A DNA stretch of 22,382 nucleotides from assembly GCA_035704495.1 (NCBI GenBank), contig DASSWW010000055.1, positions 1 to 22,382 on the forward strand, written 5' to 3'. A model generated the notes under the pieces. It ran no database searches, was not told the origin of the DNA, and saw only the letters and a list, made by a program, of their open reading frames with translations. This document shows positions 13,637 through 21,169 of this stretch, piece by piece. The position numbers were made by a program, and so were the translations under genes. Position 1 is the first letter of the stretch; every line of letters starts with the position of its first letter. The stretch is from UBA6022 sp035704495 (GTDB lineage Bacteria; Patescibacteriota; Saccharimonadia; Saccharimonadales; Saccharimonadaceae).

Positions 13637-16156
13637 ATGCTCTATTACAAACAATCAGTCAGCGAGACTCTACACGAGCTTGACACGTCAGCAGCCGGAC
13701 TAACAACCAACGAATACAAAAAACGCCTAGAGAAATATGGATCAAATCAAGTCCGCGTAAAAGGCGAGCCGCTCTGGCGCAAAATAATTGAACCGTTTGC
13801 TAGTGTCTTTATGCTGATTTTGTTTGTTGCTGCCGGTATTAGTTTGCTACATCACGACATGTTAGATGCGATTATCATTTTGGTTATTATTTTTGTCACG
13901 GCCACCATCTACTACGTACAACGTTTTTCTACTGATAGAATATTACGCTCATTACAAAAACATACTGCACAAGCCGTCGAAGTATATCGTGACGGAAAAT
14001 CTATTCAAGTTGATGCAACCCAGCTTGTCCCTGGTGACGTTATCACCTTGACCGAAGGTGAAAAAGTACCTGCTGACGCCCGTTTGATTGCCGGCAGCAG
14101 CGTGCGCATGGATGAATCGTTACTGACAGGTGAATCGGTACCAATCAGCAAAACAACCGGCGCACTGCGCGGTGATAAAGAAATTTATGAACGCACGAAC
14201 CTATTATTTCAAGGTTCATTTATTGTATCGGGTGAAGCAACTGCCGTTATTGTGACGACTGGTAACGAAACTGAATTTGGACAGCTGGCCGCCTTGACAC
14301 AGAACATCAATACGGCTAGTCCAGTCCAAGAAAAAATCGATAAACTCATCAGTCAAATCGTTGCCGTCGTCGGTGGTGTCGCTATCGTTGCCTTTGGGTT
14401 GGCGCTAAATAACGGTATGGAATTGGCAGAAAGTTTAAAATTTGTTATGGCACTTGCTGTATCAGCGGTCCCCGAAGGCTTGCCAGTGGCAATTTCTGTC
14501 GTTCTGGTGCTTGGGATGCGCCGCATGGCAGCCAAAAAAGCCCTAATACGCAACATGCGCGCCATCGAAACAGTCGGCGCACTAACGACAATCGCGACCG
14601 ACAAAACAGGGACGCTAACAAAAAACAAACTAACCGTCCAGGAAGCCTGGCAACCAAAAAACAGTACTGTACAAATGACATCGGTGGTGGCGCACGCTAT
14701 CAATCACGGTTCCCATAAAAGCCATGATCCACTCGATATCGCCCTCATCGATTATGTCAGTGCCGAGAAAGCGACCGTCACAAACAAACCCTTATCCAGC
14801 CTGCCGTTTGATCAATCAGTCGCCATGAGCGGTAATATATGGCATCACGGCAAATCGTATCAATTGATGATCAAAGGTGCGCCCGAGCACGTATTATCGC
14901 GTAGCGACCTAACAGATAGCGAACACGAGCAGGCGACAGCAGCACTGCATCACCTGACCGCACAGGGGTATCGAGTTATTGCAATCGCGCAGACGACGCT
15001 GACAAAAGACATTACGGCATTTAGCGATTTATCGAAAAAGGATACGTTAGAATTTATCGGATTTATCGCCATTGCCGATGTTTTGCGCCCCGAAGCCAAA
15101 CGTGCGGTCGCAGCCGCGCTAAAAGCAGGGGTGTCCGTACGCATGATCACCGGTGATCATTTTGAAACAGCGTATCACATCGCGCAAAAACTAGGCATGG
15201 TGACTGATCGCAGTCAGGTTTTTGACAGCCGACGCATGAATGTCATGACCGACGAAGAGCTCACCAAAGTCATCGATGATATTCGCGTTTTCTCGCGGGT
15301 TATTCCCGAACACAAATATCGTATTTTATCTATATTAAAGCAAAAACATATCACCGCCATGACAGGTGATGGCGTCAACGACGTTCCGGCACTGGCAAAT
15401 GCGCACGTTGGTGTTGCCATGGGTAGTGGGTCGCAGATCGCCAAAGACGCCGGCGATATTATTCTGCTTGATGACAATTTTCGTAGCATTATTGACGCCA
15501 TGCGCGAAGGCCGTACGATTATCGCAAATATCCGTCGTATGCTGTTTTATCTGTTATCGACGAGTGCCGGGGAAGTTATGGCGATGTTAGGCGCTATGAT
15601 GATGGGCTTACCGATACCAATTTTACCAGTACAAATTTTGTGGATTAACCTGGTGACGGATACGTCGATGGTGATTCCACTAGGATTAGAACCTGGTGAA
15701 AAAAATAATATGACGCAAAAACCTAAACCGCCAAATGCGCCGATTCTGAGTAAACTAATTATTGTCCGCATGATACTTATCGCCTTCAGCATGGCCGCCA
15801 CAGCATTGATTTTGTACGTAACATTCAGCGCGCAGTACGGCCAAGATTACGCTCGAACAATCGCTTTCTCGGCATTGGTTGTTATGCAGTGGTCGAACGC
15901 CTTTAATGCCCGCAGCGAGTACGAATCAATCTTTACTCGCATCCGTGTCTTTAATGGCAAATTCTATATAGGCCTGACGATCGCCGTAACATTGCAAGCA
16001 CTCGCGGTATTCGGCCCACTACAGGACCTGTTGCATATTCATACCGTTTCAATTGGCGACCTGATGTTTACCGGTGCAATTGCGTTCGTCGTTCCAATTA
16101 TTGTTTGTGAAATACACAAATACTTTAGTCGACACTTGGTTCGTAAAAACGCCTAA
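13637..16156 (+). CDS. P2-type cation-transporting ATPase (Ca2+-ATPase-like)
   Basis: An 839-residue P-type pump. N-terminal cation-ATPase domain (SETLHELDTSAAGLTTNEYKKRLEKYGSN), two helices at about 48-95, actuator loop TGES (164-167), the ion-binding PEGLP kink in helix M4, phosphorylation site DKTGTLT (D322), nucleotide-binding MIKGAPEHVL, hinge TGDGVND (576-582), then six C-terminal helices with NLVTD in M6. M4 Glu and M6 Asn/Asp of the SERCA ion site are kept. In M5 the usual SNxGE is STSAGE, and the M6 tail DGLPA is DTSMV. This fits a single-site Ca2+-type or other monovalent/divalent cation pump; the ion is uncertain. Monocistronic. Confidence 0.92.
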   Translation: MLYYKQSVSETLHELDTSAAGLTTNEYKKRLEKYGSNQVRVKGEPLWRKIIEPFASVFMLILFVAAGISLLHHDMLDAIIILVIIFVTATIYYVQRFSTDRILRSLQKHTAQAVEVYRDGKSIQVDATQLVPGDVITLTEGEKVPADARLIAGSSVRMDESLLTGESVPISKTTGALRGDKEIYERTNLLFQGSFIVSGEATAVIVTTGNETEFGQLAALTQNINTASPVQEKIDKLISQIVAVVGGVAIVAFGLALNNGMELAESLKFVMALAVSAVPEGLPVAISVVLVLGMRRMAAKKALIRNMRAIETVGALTTIATDKTGTLTKNKLTVQEAWQPKNSTVQMTSVVAHAINHGSHKSHDPLDIALIDYVSAEKATVTNKPLSSLPFDQSVAMSGNIWHHGKSYQLMIKGAPEHVLSRSDLTDSEHEQATAALHHLTAQGYRVIAIAQTTLTKDITAFSDLSKKDTLEFIGFIAIADVLRPEAKRAVAAALKAGVSVRMITGDHFETAYHIAQKLGMVTDRSQVFDSRRMNVMTDEELTKVIDDIRVFSRVIPEHKYRILSILKQKHITAMTGDGVNDVPALANAHVGVAMGSGSQIAKDAGDIILLDDNFRSIIDAMREGRTIIANIRRMLFYLLSTSAGEVMAMLGAMMMGLPIPILPVQILWINLVTDTSMVIPLGLEPGEKNNMTQKPKPPNAPILSKLIIVRMILIAFSMAATALILYVTFSAQYGQDYARTIAFSALVVMQWSNAFNARSEYESIFTRIRVFNGKFYIGLTIAVTLQALAVFGPLQDLLHIHTVSIGDLMFTGAIAFVVPIIVCEIHKYFSRHLVRKNA

Positions 16157-16192
16157 TATCCGTCCTTACGGTGGTCAAATAACATTCCATTA

Positions 16193-16201
16193 TGCTATAA
16201 T
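16193..16201 (+). promoter_or_regulatory. Extended -10 promoter for the tRNA-Gln transcript
   Basis: TGCTATAAT with a perfect hexamer (16196-16201). The predicted start near 16208 gives a transcript of about 340 nt running through both hairpins, the truncated tRNA copy and the tRNA to the terminator at 16507. Confidence 0.55.
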
Positions 16202-16231
16202 GGCTTAGCATTGGCATGTCGACTGTCAGCC

Positions 16232-16247
16232 GTTGTCCCCGGACAAC
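16232..16247. repeat. Hairpin, copy 1
   Basis: GTTGTC (16232-16237) and GACAAC (16242-16247) with a 4-nt loop. The same stem recurs at 16333-16348 with another loop sequence, and CCGTTGTC/GACAACAAAA is shared by both. An outer TGGCTT (16201-16206) / AAGCCA (16250-16255) pairing makes a small tRNA-like fold possible for this copy. Confidence 0.6.
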
Positions 16248-16300
16248 AAAAGCCATCGTTTACTAACATCATGGTAAGTACATCACAATCCAACATACAA

Positions 16301-16330
16301 TGGGGCGTCGCCAAGTGGTAAGGCATCGGC
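16301..16330 (+). pseudogene. Truncated tRNA-Gln 5' half (duplicate)
   Basis: Thirty bases identical to the first 30 of the intact tRNA-Gln: acceptor 5' strand, D-arm and the start of the anticodon stem, broken at TCGGC. The identity continues 10 bp upstream, giving a 40-bp exact direct repeat (16291-16330 and 16420-16459), and more loosely for another 14 bp. After the break the sequence passes into the second hairpin. It cannot fold into a tRNA. Confidence 0.85.
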
Positions 16331-16332
16331 CC

Positions 16333-16348
16333 GTTGTCGCTAGACAAC
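16333..16348. repeat. Hairpin, copy 2
   Basis: GTTGTC / GACAAC with loop GCTA, directly after the truncated tRNA copy. Spacer 16349-16405 up to the real tRNA shows no gene. Confidence 0.6.
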
Positions 16349-16429
16349 AAAATAATATGAGTGCCATTCGGTACCAAAAGCCACCGAGTAGCATCGATAC
16401 CTGCTAGTACATTACATTTCAACATACAA

Positions 16430-16504
16430 TGGGGCGTCGCCAAGTGGTAAGGCATCGGCTTTTGGTGCCGACATTCGGGGGTTCGAATCCCTCCGCCCCA
16501 GCCA
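16430..16504 (+). tRNA. tRNA-Gln (anticodon TTG), CCA encoded
   Basis: Acceptor stem TGGGGCG (16430-16436) / CGCCCCA (16494-16500), discriminator G16501 and encoded CCA (16502-16504). The anticodon stem TCGGC/GCCGA encloses loop TTTTGGT with anticodon TTG at 16462-16464. The T-arm is visible as GGGGGTTCGAATCCCTC. All four arms close with standard lengths. It decodes CAA and, by wobble, CAG. It is followed directly by a terminator. Confidence 0.96.
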
Positions 16505-16506
16505 AA

Positions 16507-16546
16507 TAAAAAATCGTAGATTCTTGAATCTACGATTTTTTATTTA
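16507..16546. terminator. Terminator after tRNA-Gln
   Basis: Long perfect inverted repeat: GTAGATTC (16516-16523) / GAATCTAC (16526-16533) extended by AAAAAATC and GATTTTTT on the two sides, with a 2-nt centre, followed by T-rich sequence. Symmetric, so possibly bidirectional. Confidence 0.88.
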
Positions 16547-16781
16547 GTCTTTATGATTGGGGGTATTCAAATCCCAGAGTGCACATTCGGGGGCGAAAAC
16601 TGCCAGTGGCAGTTTAAGGGAAACTTTCCGATGGCAACTGGTTGCCAATCGTGAAATTTCGGGGTCGCGGAACGTGACCGAATCTCTCTACCCCATAGTT
16701 CAGTACCCTTATTAAATTATACTTCCTATACGTTGTGTGGTTTAATGAGGTTAATTACATATTAATCCAAAGGATGCATTA
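16547..16781. other. Gene-free stretch with tRNA T-arm-like remnants
   Basis: No supportable gene. Sequences recalling the 3' half of the tRNA occur three times: 16557-16576 (TTGGGGGTATTCAAATCCCA), 16583-16593 (ACATTCGGGGG, an exact 11-nt match to 16471-16481) and 16656-16696 (TTCGGGG ... CCGAATC ... CCCCA). An inverted repeat ACTGCCAGTGGCAGT sits at 16599-16613. The last 80 bp are A+T rich and should hold the promoter of the next gene. Confidence 0.4.
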
Positions 16782-17507
16782 ATGGCCACTGAAAAACAAT
16801 TAGCAGATTTGAAAGAAAAACTAAAAGTATATAAGCGTAAATACATCAAAAAAGAGTTTTCGAATTTGGATGAGTCAGCCACTCGTATAATGACAAACAG
16901 TTTCCTTTGCGATATTTTAGGCTACCAAGAGCTTACTGAAGTTAAGACAGAGTATCGTATTCGATCAGAATATGCTGATTACGTTATACAGCTCAAAAGG
17001 AAGAAACACTTTGTCGTAGAAGTAAAGTCTATCGAGCTCGATATTAATGAAAAACATCTCCGCCAAAGCTTGAGCTATGCAGCAAATGAAGGAATTGACT
17101 GGATAATGCTTCTCAATGGACGCGAAGTTCAACTGTATAGAGTTAATTTTGGAAAACCTATTACTACCACTTTGATTTTTAAACTAGACTTTAATAATCA
17201 AGATGACTTCAAAGTTGCGCCAGCGTATCTATGGAACCTAACTAAAGTAGCCGTAGAGAGAGGTGAACTAGACGATTTTTATAAAAGGACAACAGCACTA
17301 CACCCCAATAATTTAGCTAAGACTCTATACTCAGAAGAGATTGTTAAGCGCCTACGCAATGAACTTCGAGAGCAGACAGGTATATACTTTCAAATCGCTG
17401 ACGTGGCTGAATCTTTATGCGAGGTAATACGTCAAGAAATCGAGTTTCCTAAACCAAAATTGAAAGTTAAAAAGAAAAAAGTTACACCTGTCATTGAAAA
17501 AATATAA
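16782..17507 (+). CDS. Solitary HsdR-N-like PD-(D/E)XK nuclease-fold protein
   Basis: A 241-residue protein whose first 135 residues resemble the N-terminal nuclease domain of type I restriction R subunits: LGYQELTEVKTEYRIRSEYADYVI with D66, then HFVVEVKS with E80 and K82 as the catalytic D...ExK triad, followed by the QSLSYAANEGIDWIMLLNGREVQLYRV helix-strand. The C-terminal part is helical and ends in a very basic tail (KPKLKVKKKKVTPVIEKI). No helicase domain and no HsdM/HsdS gene is nearby, so it is a stand-alone protein, perhaps defence related. AAAGGA lies upstream of the ATG. It sits next to the tRNA in a region with a lower G+C feel than its neighbours, compatible with acquisition. Confidence 0.78.
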   Translation: MATEKQLADLKEKLKVYKRKYIKKEFSNLDESATRIMTNSFLCDILGYQELTEVKTEYRIRSEYADYVIQLKRKKHFVVEVKSIELDINEKHLRQSLSYAANEGIDWIMLLNGREVQLYRVNFGKPITTTLIFKLDFNNQDDFKVAPAYLWNLTKVAVERGELDDFYKRTTALHPNNLAKTLYSEEIVKRLRNELREQTGIYFQIADVAESLCEVIRQEIEFPKPKLKVKKKKVTPVIEKI

Positions 17508-17520
17508 TCCATAAAACATG

Positions 17521-17561
17521 AAAAACCCCGGGAACGCTGCAATAAAGCAGCGGTCCCGGGG
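17521..17561 (-). terminator. Terminator of the proteasomal ATPase gene
   Basis: CCCCGGGA (17526-17533) / TCCCGGGG (17554-17561) with inner CGCTGC / GCAGCG and loop AATAAA; a 14-bp stem with one mismatch. On the minus strand it is followed by TTTTT. Convergent with the HsdR-N-like gene. Confidence 0.9.
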
Positions 17562-17578
17562 AGGGTGTTTCAGAGGTG

Positions 17579-19267
17579 TTACAGATACTGACCCGTATGG
17601 CGTGTAGGCTCAACGGTCTCAACCAACTTAGTTGGCGTAGTGTCAGCAGATAACTCAAGGTGCAGACGAACGTCCTGAATCCGCTTACCTTGACGCCTAG
17701 CAATTCGTTGCCAATCATCTGGATGACTGTTACTCGTTACAAGGTCCTCGCTTTCGCTATGTTCTGCAGCACATGCCGCAAACAAATGATCAAGCTTCAA
17801 TCCTTCCTGTCCATCATTCAGCTCGTCACGAATTGCCAACTTTTTGGCACGATCCACAATATTTTGTATCACGGCGCCGGAATAAAAGTCCTTGCGGAAC
17901 AATGTTTCCTTCATACCATCACTGTACAGCACTTCGACGTAGCGATTTTCTGGCGTTTCGCCGTACATGTGTGTCACGATTTTTTCAATCATGTCACTCA
18001 TGCAGACAGCTTTGTCGCCCTCGTGCTTGTCCAGATCTTCCTTGAAAATAGGTAGATTCGGCGTCAGATAGCGCGCAAGTATTTCACGCGCTGCCGCTGC
18101 ATCAGGCCGGCCAACATTGATTTTCAAATCAAAGCGGCCAGGTCGCAACACAGCAGGATCAATGTTGTCGCGACGATTGGATGCACCAACCACCAAAACA
18201 TTATCGAGTCCCACGACGCCGTCAATTTCAGACAGCAGGGTAGGCACAATAGTGCTTTCGACATCCGAACTGACACCCGATCCGCGCGTGCGGAACAAAG
18301 CATCCATTTCGTCAAAGAATATCACTACCAAGTCACCCTGGTCGGCTTGTTCGCGAGCATTTTTGAAAATTTCGCGAATATGCCGTTCTGATTCACCGAC
18401 GTACTTGTTCAGCACCTCGGGGCCTTTGATATTGATGAAATACGACTTGACGTCATATCCCGTTCTGGTCGCAGCCTTTTGTGCCAACGAATTAGCAATT
18501 GCCTTGGCAATCATTGTTTTACCACAACCCGGAGGGCCGTAGAGCAAGATTCCCTTGGCAGGCTTGAGATCGTTTTTCAGGTACAACTCTGGGTGAAGAT
18601 ACGGCTGTTCTATTTCAACACGAATTGCCTCGATCTGGCTGCCCAGACCACCAATATCGTTGTAGCTGATATCAGGCACCTTTTCCAGTAGCAGACTTTC
18701 AACCTCTGCCTTGGGGATACGTTCCAGCGCAATGCTGGTTTTTGTATCAATCCTCAGCAAATCGCCTGGTTTGGGCGACGGGTCACGCAGGTCACCGGTG
18801 AGGGTAACCACGCGTTCATCGTCGCTGCGTTCAATCACAATTGCACGGTCATCACCCAGTAGGGATTTGACGGTCACAATTGGGCCGTTTGTATCAAAAG
18901 GCAACGCCTGAACAACAACTAGACTGGCATCGATTGCTACCGACTGACCAATTTGCAGTGACGCTACATCAACAAGCTCGCTGACTGGCAAAAGCTTATC
19001 GCTTCCGCCGTGATGAACATAGACTTTATTTTTGTTATAAAATTCAGTCAGTCGTGCGATATTCAACGGAGCTTCAAGTTTACCTAAAAGCTCGTCTTTC
19101 ATACGCGTCATCGGCTCACGAACCTTAGCTATAACGGCGTCGCGTTCATTCAACTTTTGTTTCAAGCCATTATTTAGCTTTTTCAAATCGGTTTTTTCTG
19201 CCTGAGCTGCACGCAACTTTGCCTGCAGCTGATCCGTATTCGGATGGTTGCATACTGTGTCACCCAT
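17579..19267 (-). CDS. mpa: Proteasome-associated AAA+ ATPase, Mpa/ARC family
   Basis: A 562-residue ring ATPase. In actinobacteria Mpa (ARC) unfolds Pup-tagged proteins and feeds them to the 20S proteasome. Domains in order: N-terminal coiled coil (residues about 10-65: LQAKLRAAQAEKTDLKKL), which binds Pup in Mpa; interdomain OB-fold part (about 75-190); AAA+ core beginning VPDISYNDIGGL, Walker A GPPGCGKT (244-251), Walker B IFFDEMD (about 316-322), sensor/arginine region GASNRRDNIDPAVLRPGRFD; then DFYSGAVIQNIVDRAKK. The C-terminus is HTGQYL, and GQYL with its penultimate tyrosine is the proteasome-docking end of Mpa. ATG 19267 follows GGAGGTGA; TTG 19282 would overlap that site. No Pup, ligase or proteasome genes lie in this window. 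Confidence 0.9.
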   Translation of the reverse strand: MGDTVCNHPNTDQLQAKLRAAQAEKTDLKKLNNGLKQKLNERDAVIAKVREPMTRMKDELLGKLEAPLNIARLTEFYNKNKVYVHHGGSDKLLPVSELVDVASLQIGQSVAIDASLVVVQALPFDTNGPIVTVKSLLGDDRAIVIERSDDERVVTLTGDLRDPSPKPGDLLRIDTKTSIALERIPKAEVESLLLEKVPDISYNDIGGLGSQIEAIRVEIEQPYLHPELYLKNDLKPAKGILLYGPPGCGKTMIAKAIANSLAQKAATRTGYDVKSYFINIKGPEVLNKYVGESERHIREIFKNAREQADQGDLVVIFFDEMDALFRTRGSGVSSDVESTIVPTLLSEIDGVVGLDNVLVVGASNRRDNIDPAVLRPGRFDLKINVGRPDAAAAREILARYLTPNLPIFKEDLDKHEGDKAVCMSDMIEKIVTHMYGETPENRYVEVLYSDGMKETLFRKDFYSGAVIQNIVDRAKKLAIRDELNDGQEGLKLDHLFAACAAEHSESEDLVTSNSHPDDWQRIARRQGKRIQDVRLHLELSADTTPTKLVETVEPTRHTGQYL

Positions 19268-19302
19268 TAGGGTCACCTCCAAAACTAAAAAGATCGACCC
19301 TA
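19268..19302 (-). promoter_or_regulatory. Leader hairpin around the ribosome site of the ATPase gene
   Basis: On the minus strand TAGGGTC (19296-19302) and GACCCTA (19268-19274) are perfect 7-bp complements. The loop and 3' arm base contain the Shine-Dalgarno GGAGGTGA (19273-19280), and the 3' arm abuts the ATG at 19267. Pairing could restrict initiation. Confidence 0.45.
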
Positions 19303-19322
19303 CGGGTTGTAGAGTTATTACT

Positions 19323-19331
19323 ATAATAGCA
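19323..19331 (-). promoter_or_regulatory. Extended -10 promoter of the ATPase gene
   Basis: Minus-strand TGCTATTAT (hexamer 19323-19328), which places transcription start near 19316 and leaves a leader of roughly 49 nt before the ATG. Confidence 0.5.
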
Positions 19332-19402
19332 TAAAATTGCTAAAATAACGATAAAATAGTATTCATATAAATCGATGCTTTGTGTCGCTGGTGTAGATAA
19401 AA

Positions 19403-21070
19403 TTATGATACGCCAGTATGTTTATATGGTAATTCAATCGTAAAGGTCGTTCCTTTGCGTAGTTCGGATTCGACGGCAATCGTACCGCCATGCATCGTCA
19501 CGATTTTTTTAACCCAGTACAAACCAATACCAGTACCTTCTTGCTCGAGCGCGATAGGGTTTTCGATTTTAGAAAACATATTAAAGAGTTTATGGATATC
19601 CTGCGTCGGTATCCCAACGCCACTGTCGGTAACCGCAATCGATACGAACGATTTTTTTCTTTGCAGTTCAATTTTAATTGCTTTTTTATTCGATGTATAT
19701 TTATGTGCATTATCTAATAGGTTTTCTATCCCCATCCGCAGCTGGTCGCCATCAATTTCACAGTACACTTTTTTGTATTTTGGTTTAAAAATAAGCTTTT
19801 GTTGTTTTGATTTAAACTTACCGGCATGTTCAGCTGTAATTTCTGACAACAATGCAACCAAATCCGTTCTTTCTACATTCAGCGTAAAGTTACCCGAATC
19901 GATTCGCGCTATATTTAACAAATCGTTAATAATGCTAATCTGGCGTTCGTTGCTATCATAAATTGTTTTTAAAAAGCTCTTTTGTTTAGCGTTTAATTCG
20001 CCGGCGTAGCCTTCATCCAACATCACCGCATATTGTTTCACGATTGTAGCCGGCGTACGTAACTGATGCGACGTTAACGAAACAAAATCGTTTTTTGCTT
20101 TTTCTAACAGGGTAGTGTCGGTAATATCACGTGCCGTGCCAATCATCCGCTGAACCACACCCTGACTATCGGTAATCGATTGCCCGTCACTATGAATATA
20201 GCGCAGGCTACCATCCGATATAAAAATTCTATGGTCAATGGAAAATGATCGATTTTTCTTAGCAGCTTCCTCTATGGTATTAGCCAAAAGTTGGCGGTCA
20301 TCAGGATGAATAAGTTGCAGGTATTGCTGGAATGTCATTGGTTTTATGCCTGGAGTGACGTCAAAAATACGATACAACTCGTTAGACCACGTTATTTGAT
20401 TGGTGTCTTTTTGCCATTCCCAGCTACCGAACCTTGCGATAGATTGTGCACGCCTCAAATCTTCTAAATTCTGCAACGCTTGTCTTTCTTTACTGATAAG
20501 TATTTGTGCAATGAAATCGACGGCCAGACTAATCAAAATCAGTAAAGAATTAAAGAAAATAAGCGTATTAATAACACTAGGAAAATCGGTTTGACGAGCA
20601 GCGATCATTGGATTAGGCGAAGCCAAAATACCAAAATAGTTAAGCATTAGCAGCGTGCTGTAAGCAAACATGGACAAAATACTAAACGCGTAGGTACCTT
20701 TGCGCCCGAAAATAGCCGCCGACATAATAATCGGTATGACATAAATCATCACGCTACGGCTATCTATACCGCCTTTGGTATAGATAAAATAAGTAATCAT
20801 AGCGGTATCGATGACAAATATAGCGGTGGCGAGCGCTTGGATAGTCCGGTGTTTCTTGACAAACCGACTGAATAAATAAAAAATAGCGTTCGTCGCGAAC
20901 GCAACCAGCCCAAGTATCGTATCAGACTCTAGTTTTTCGCTCCACCCGTCACCAATATAAAGTGACGCCAAACCAGGCAAGATAATCAACAATAAAATAA
21001 ACCACCTTAAGTAAACATACCAACGAGTCCGGGCGGCAAGGTCATGCGATGATGAAAACATATTAGTCAC
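19403..21070 (-). CDS. Membrane PAS-domain sensor histidine kinase
   Basis: A 555-residue hybrid-free kinase. Six or seven N-terminal helices (residues about 22-190; for instance WFILLLIILPGLASLYI and SLLILISLAVDFIAQILI) form a membrane sensor, then a PAS/PAC domain (about 205-318: GSWEWQKDTNQITWSNELYRIF, IGTARDITD), dimerisation helix with H335 (SLTSHQLRTP) and HATPase boxes ENLLDNAHKYT, DSGVGIP, GTGIGLYWVKKIV. No response regulator is adjacent, so it is an orphan here. The start is uncertain: GTG 21070 lies 6 nt after a TATAAT and fits the leaderless pattern; ATG 21103 would run back through that box, and ATG 21061 is also possible. Confidence 0.88.
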   Translation of the reverse strand: MTNMFSSSHDLAARTRWYVYLRWFILLLIILPGLASLYIGDGWSEKLESDTILGLVAFATNAIFYLFSRFVKKHRTIQALATAIFVIDTAMITYFIYTKGGIDSRSVMIYVIPIIMSAAIFGRKGTYAFSILSMFAYSTLLMLNYFGILASPNPMIAARQTDFPSVINTLIFFNSLLILISLAVDFIAQILISKERQALQNLEDLRRAQSIARFGSWEWQKDTNQITWSNELYRIFDVTPGIKPMTFQQYLQLIHPDDRQLLANTIEEAAKKNRSFSIDHRIFISDGSLRYIHSDGQSITDSQGVVQRMIGTARDITDTTLLEKAKNDFVSLTSHQLRTPATIVKQYAVMLDEGYAGELNAKQKSFLKTIYDSNERQISIINDLLNIARIDSGNFTLNVERTDLVALLSEITAEHAGKFKSKQQKLIFKPKYKKVYCEIDGDQLRMGIENLLDNAHKYTSNKKAIKIELQRKKSFVSIAVTDSGVGIPTQDIHKLFNMFSKIENPIALEQEGTGIGLYWVKKIVTMHGGTIAVESELRKGTTFTIELPYKHTGVS

Positions 21071-21076
21071 GACTTT

Positions 21077-21082
21077 ATTATA
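21077..21082 (-). promoter_or_regulatory. -10 box of the PAS kinase gene
   Basis: Minus-strand TATAAT ends 6 nt before GTG 21070. No clear -35. It is divergent from the lipid kinase promoter 75 bp away. Confidence 0.45.
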
Positions 21083-21154
21083 CGCCATAAAATATGACTC
21101 CATTTTCTTTCACACTATAAACGCGCATCGTTCGGCGACACAGCAGACACATGC

Positions 21155-21163
21155 TGCTATCAT
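21155..21163 (+). promoter_or_regulatory. Extended -10 leaderless promoter of the lipid kinase gene
   Basis: TGCTATCAT (hexamer 21158-21163) ends 6 nt before GTG 21170. Confidence 0.5.
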
Positions 21164-21169
21164 AGAATA

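Noticed and set aside
14353..14703. Minus-strand open frames inside the P-type ATPase gene
   Set aside because: They cover conserved pump motifs on the other strand and show no start signals; composition is typical of reverse-complement reading.
16195..16455. 86-residue minus-strand open frame over the tRNA region
   Set aside because: It reads antisense through the tRNA and its repeat. The apparent internal protein repeat simply reflects the 40-bp DNA repeat, and there is no ribosome site.
16291..16504. CRISPR array
   Set aside because: Only two copies of the 40-bp repeat exist, one of them being the 5' half of a functional tRNA; there is no regular spacing and no cas genes.
17660..18542. 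Plus-strand open frames opposite the proteasomal ATPase
   Set aside because: They are antisense shadows of a strongly conserved AAA+ gene, without ribosome sites or recognisable protein features.
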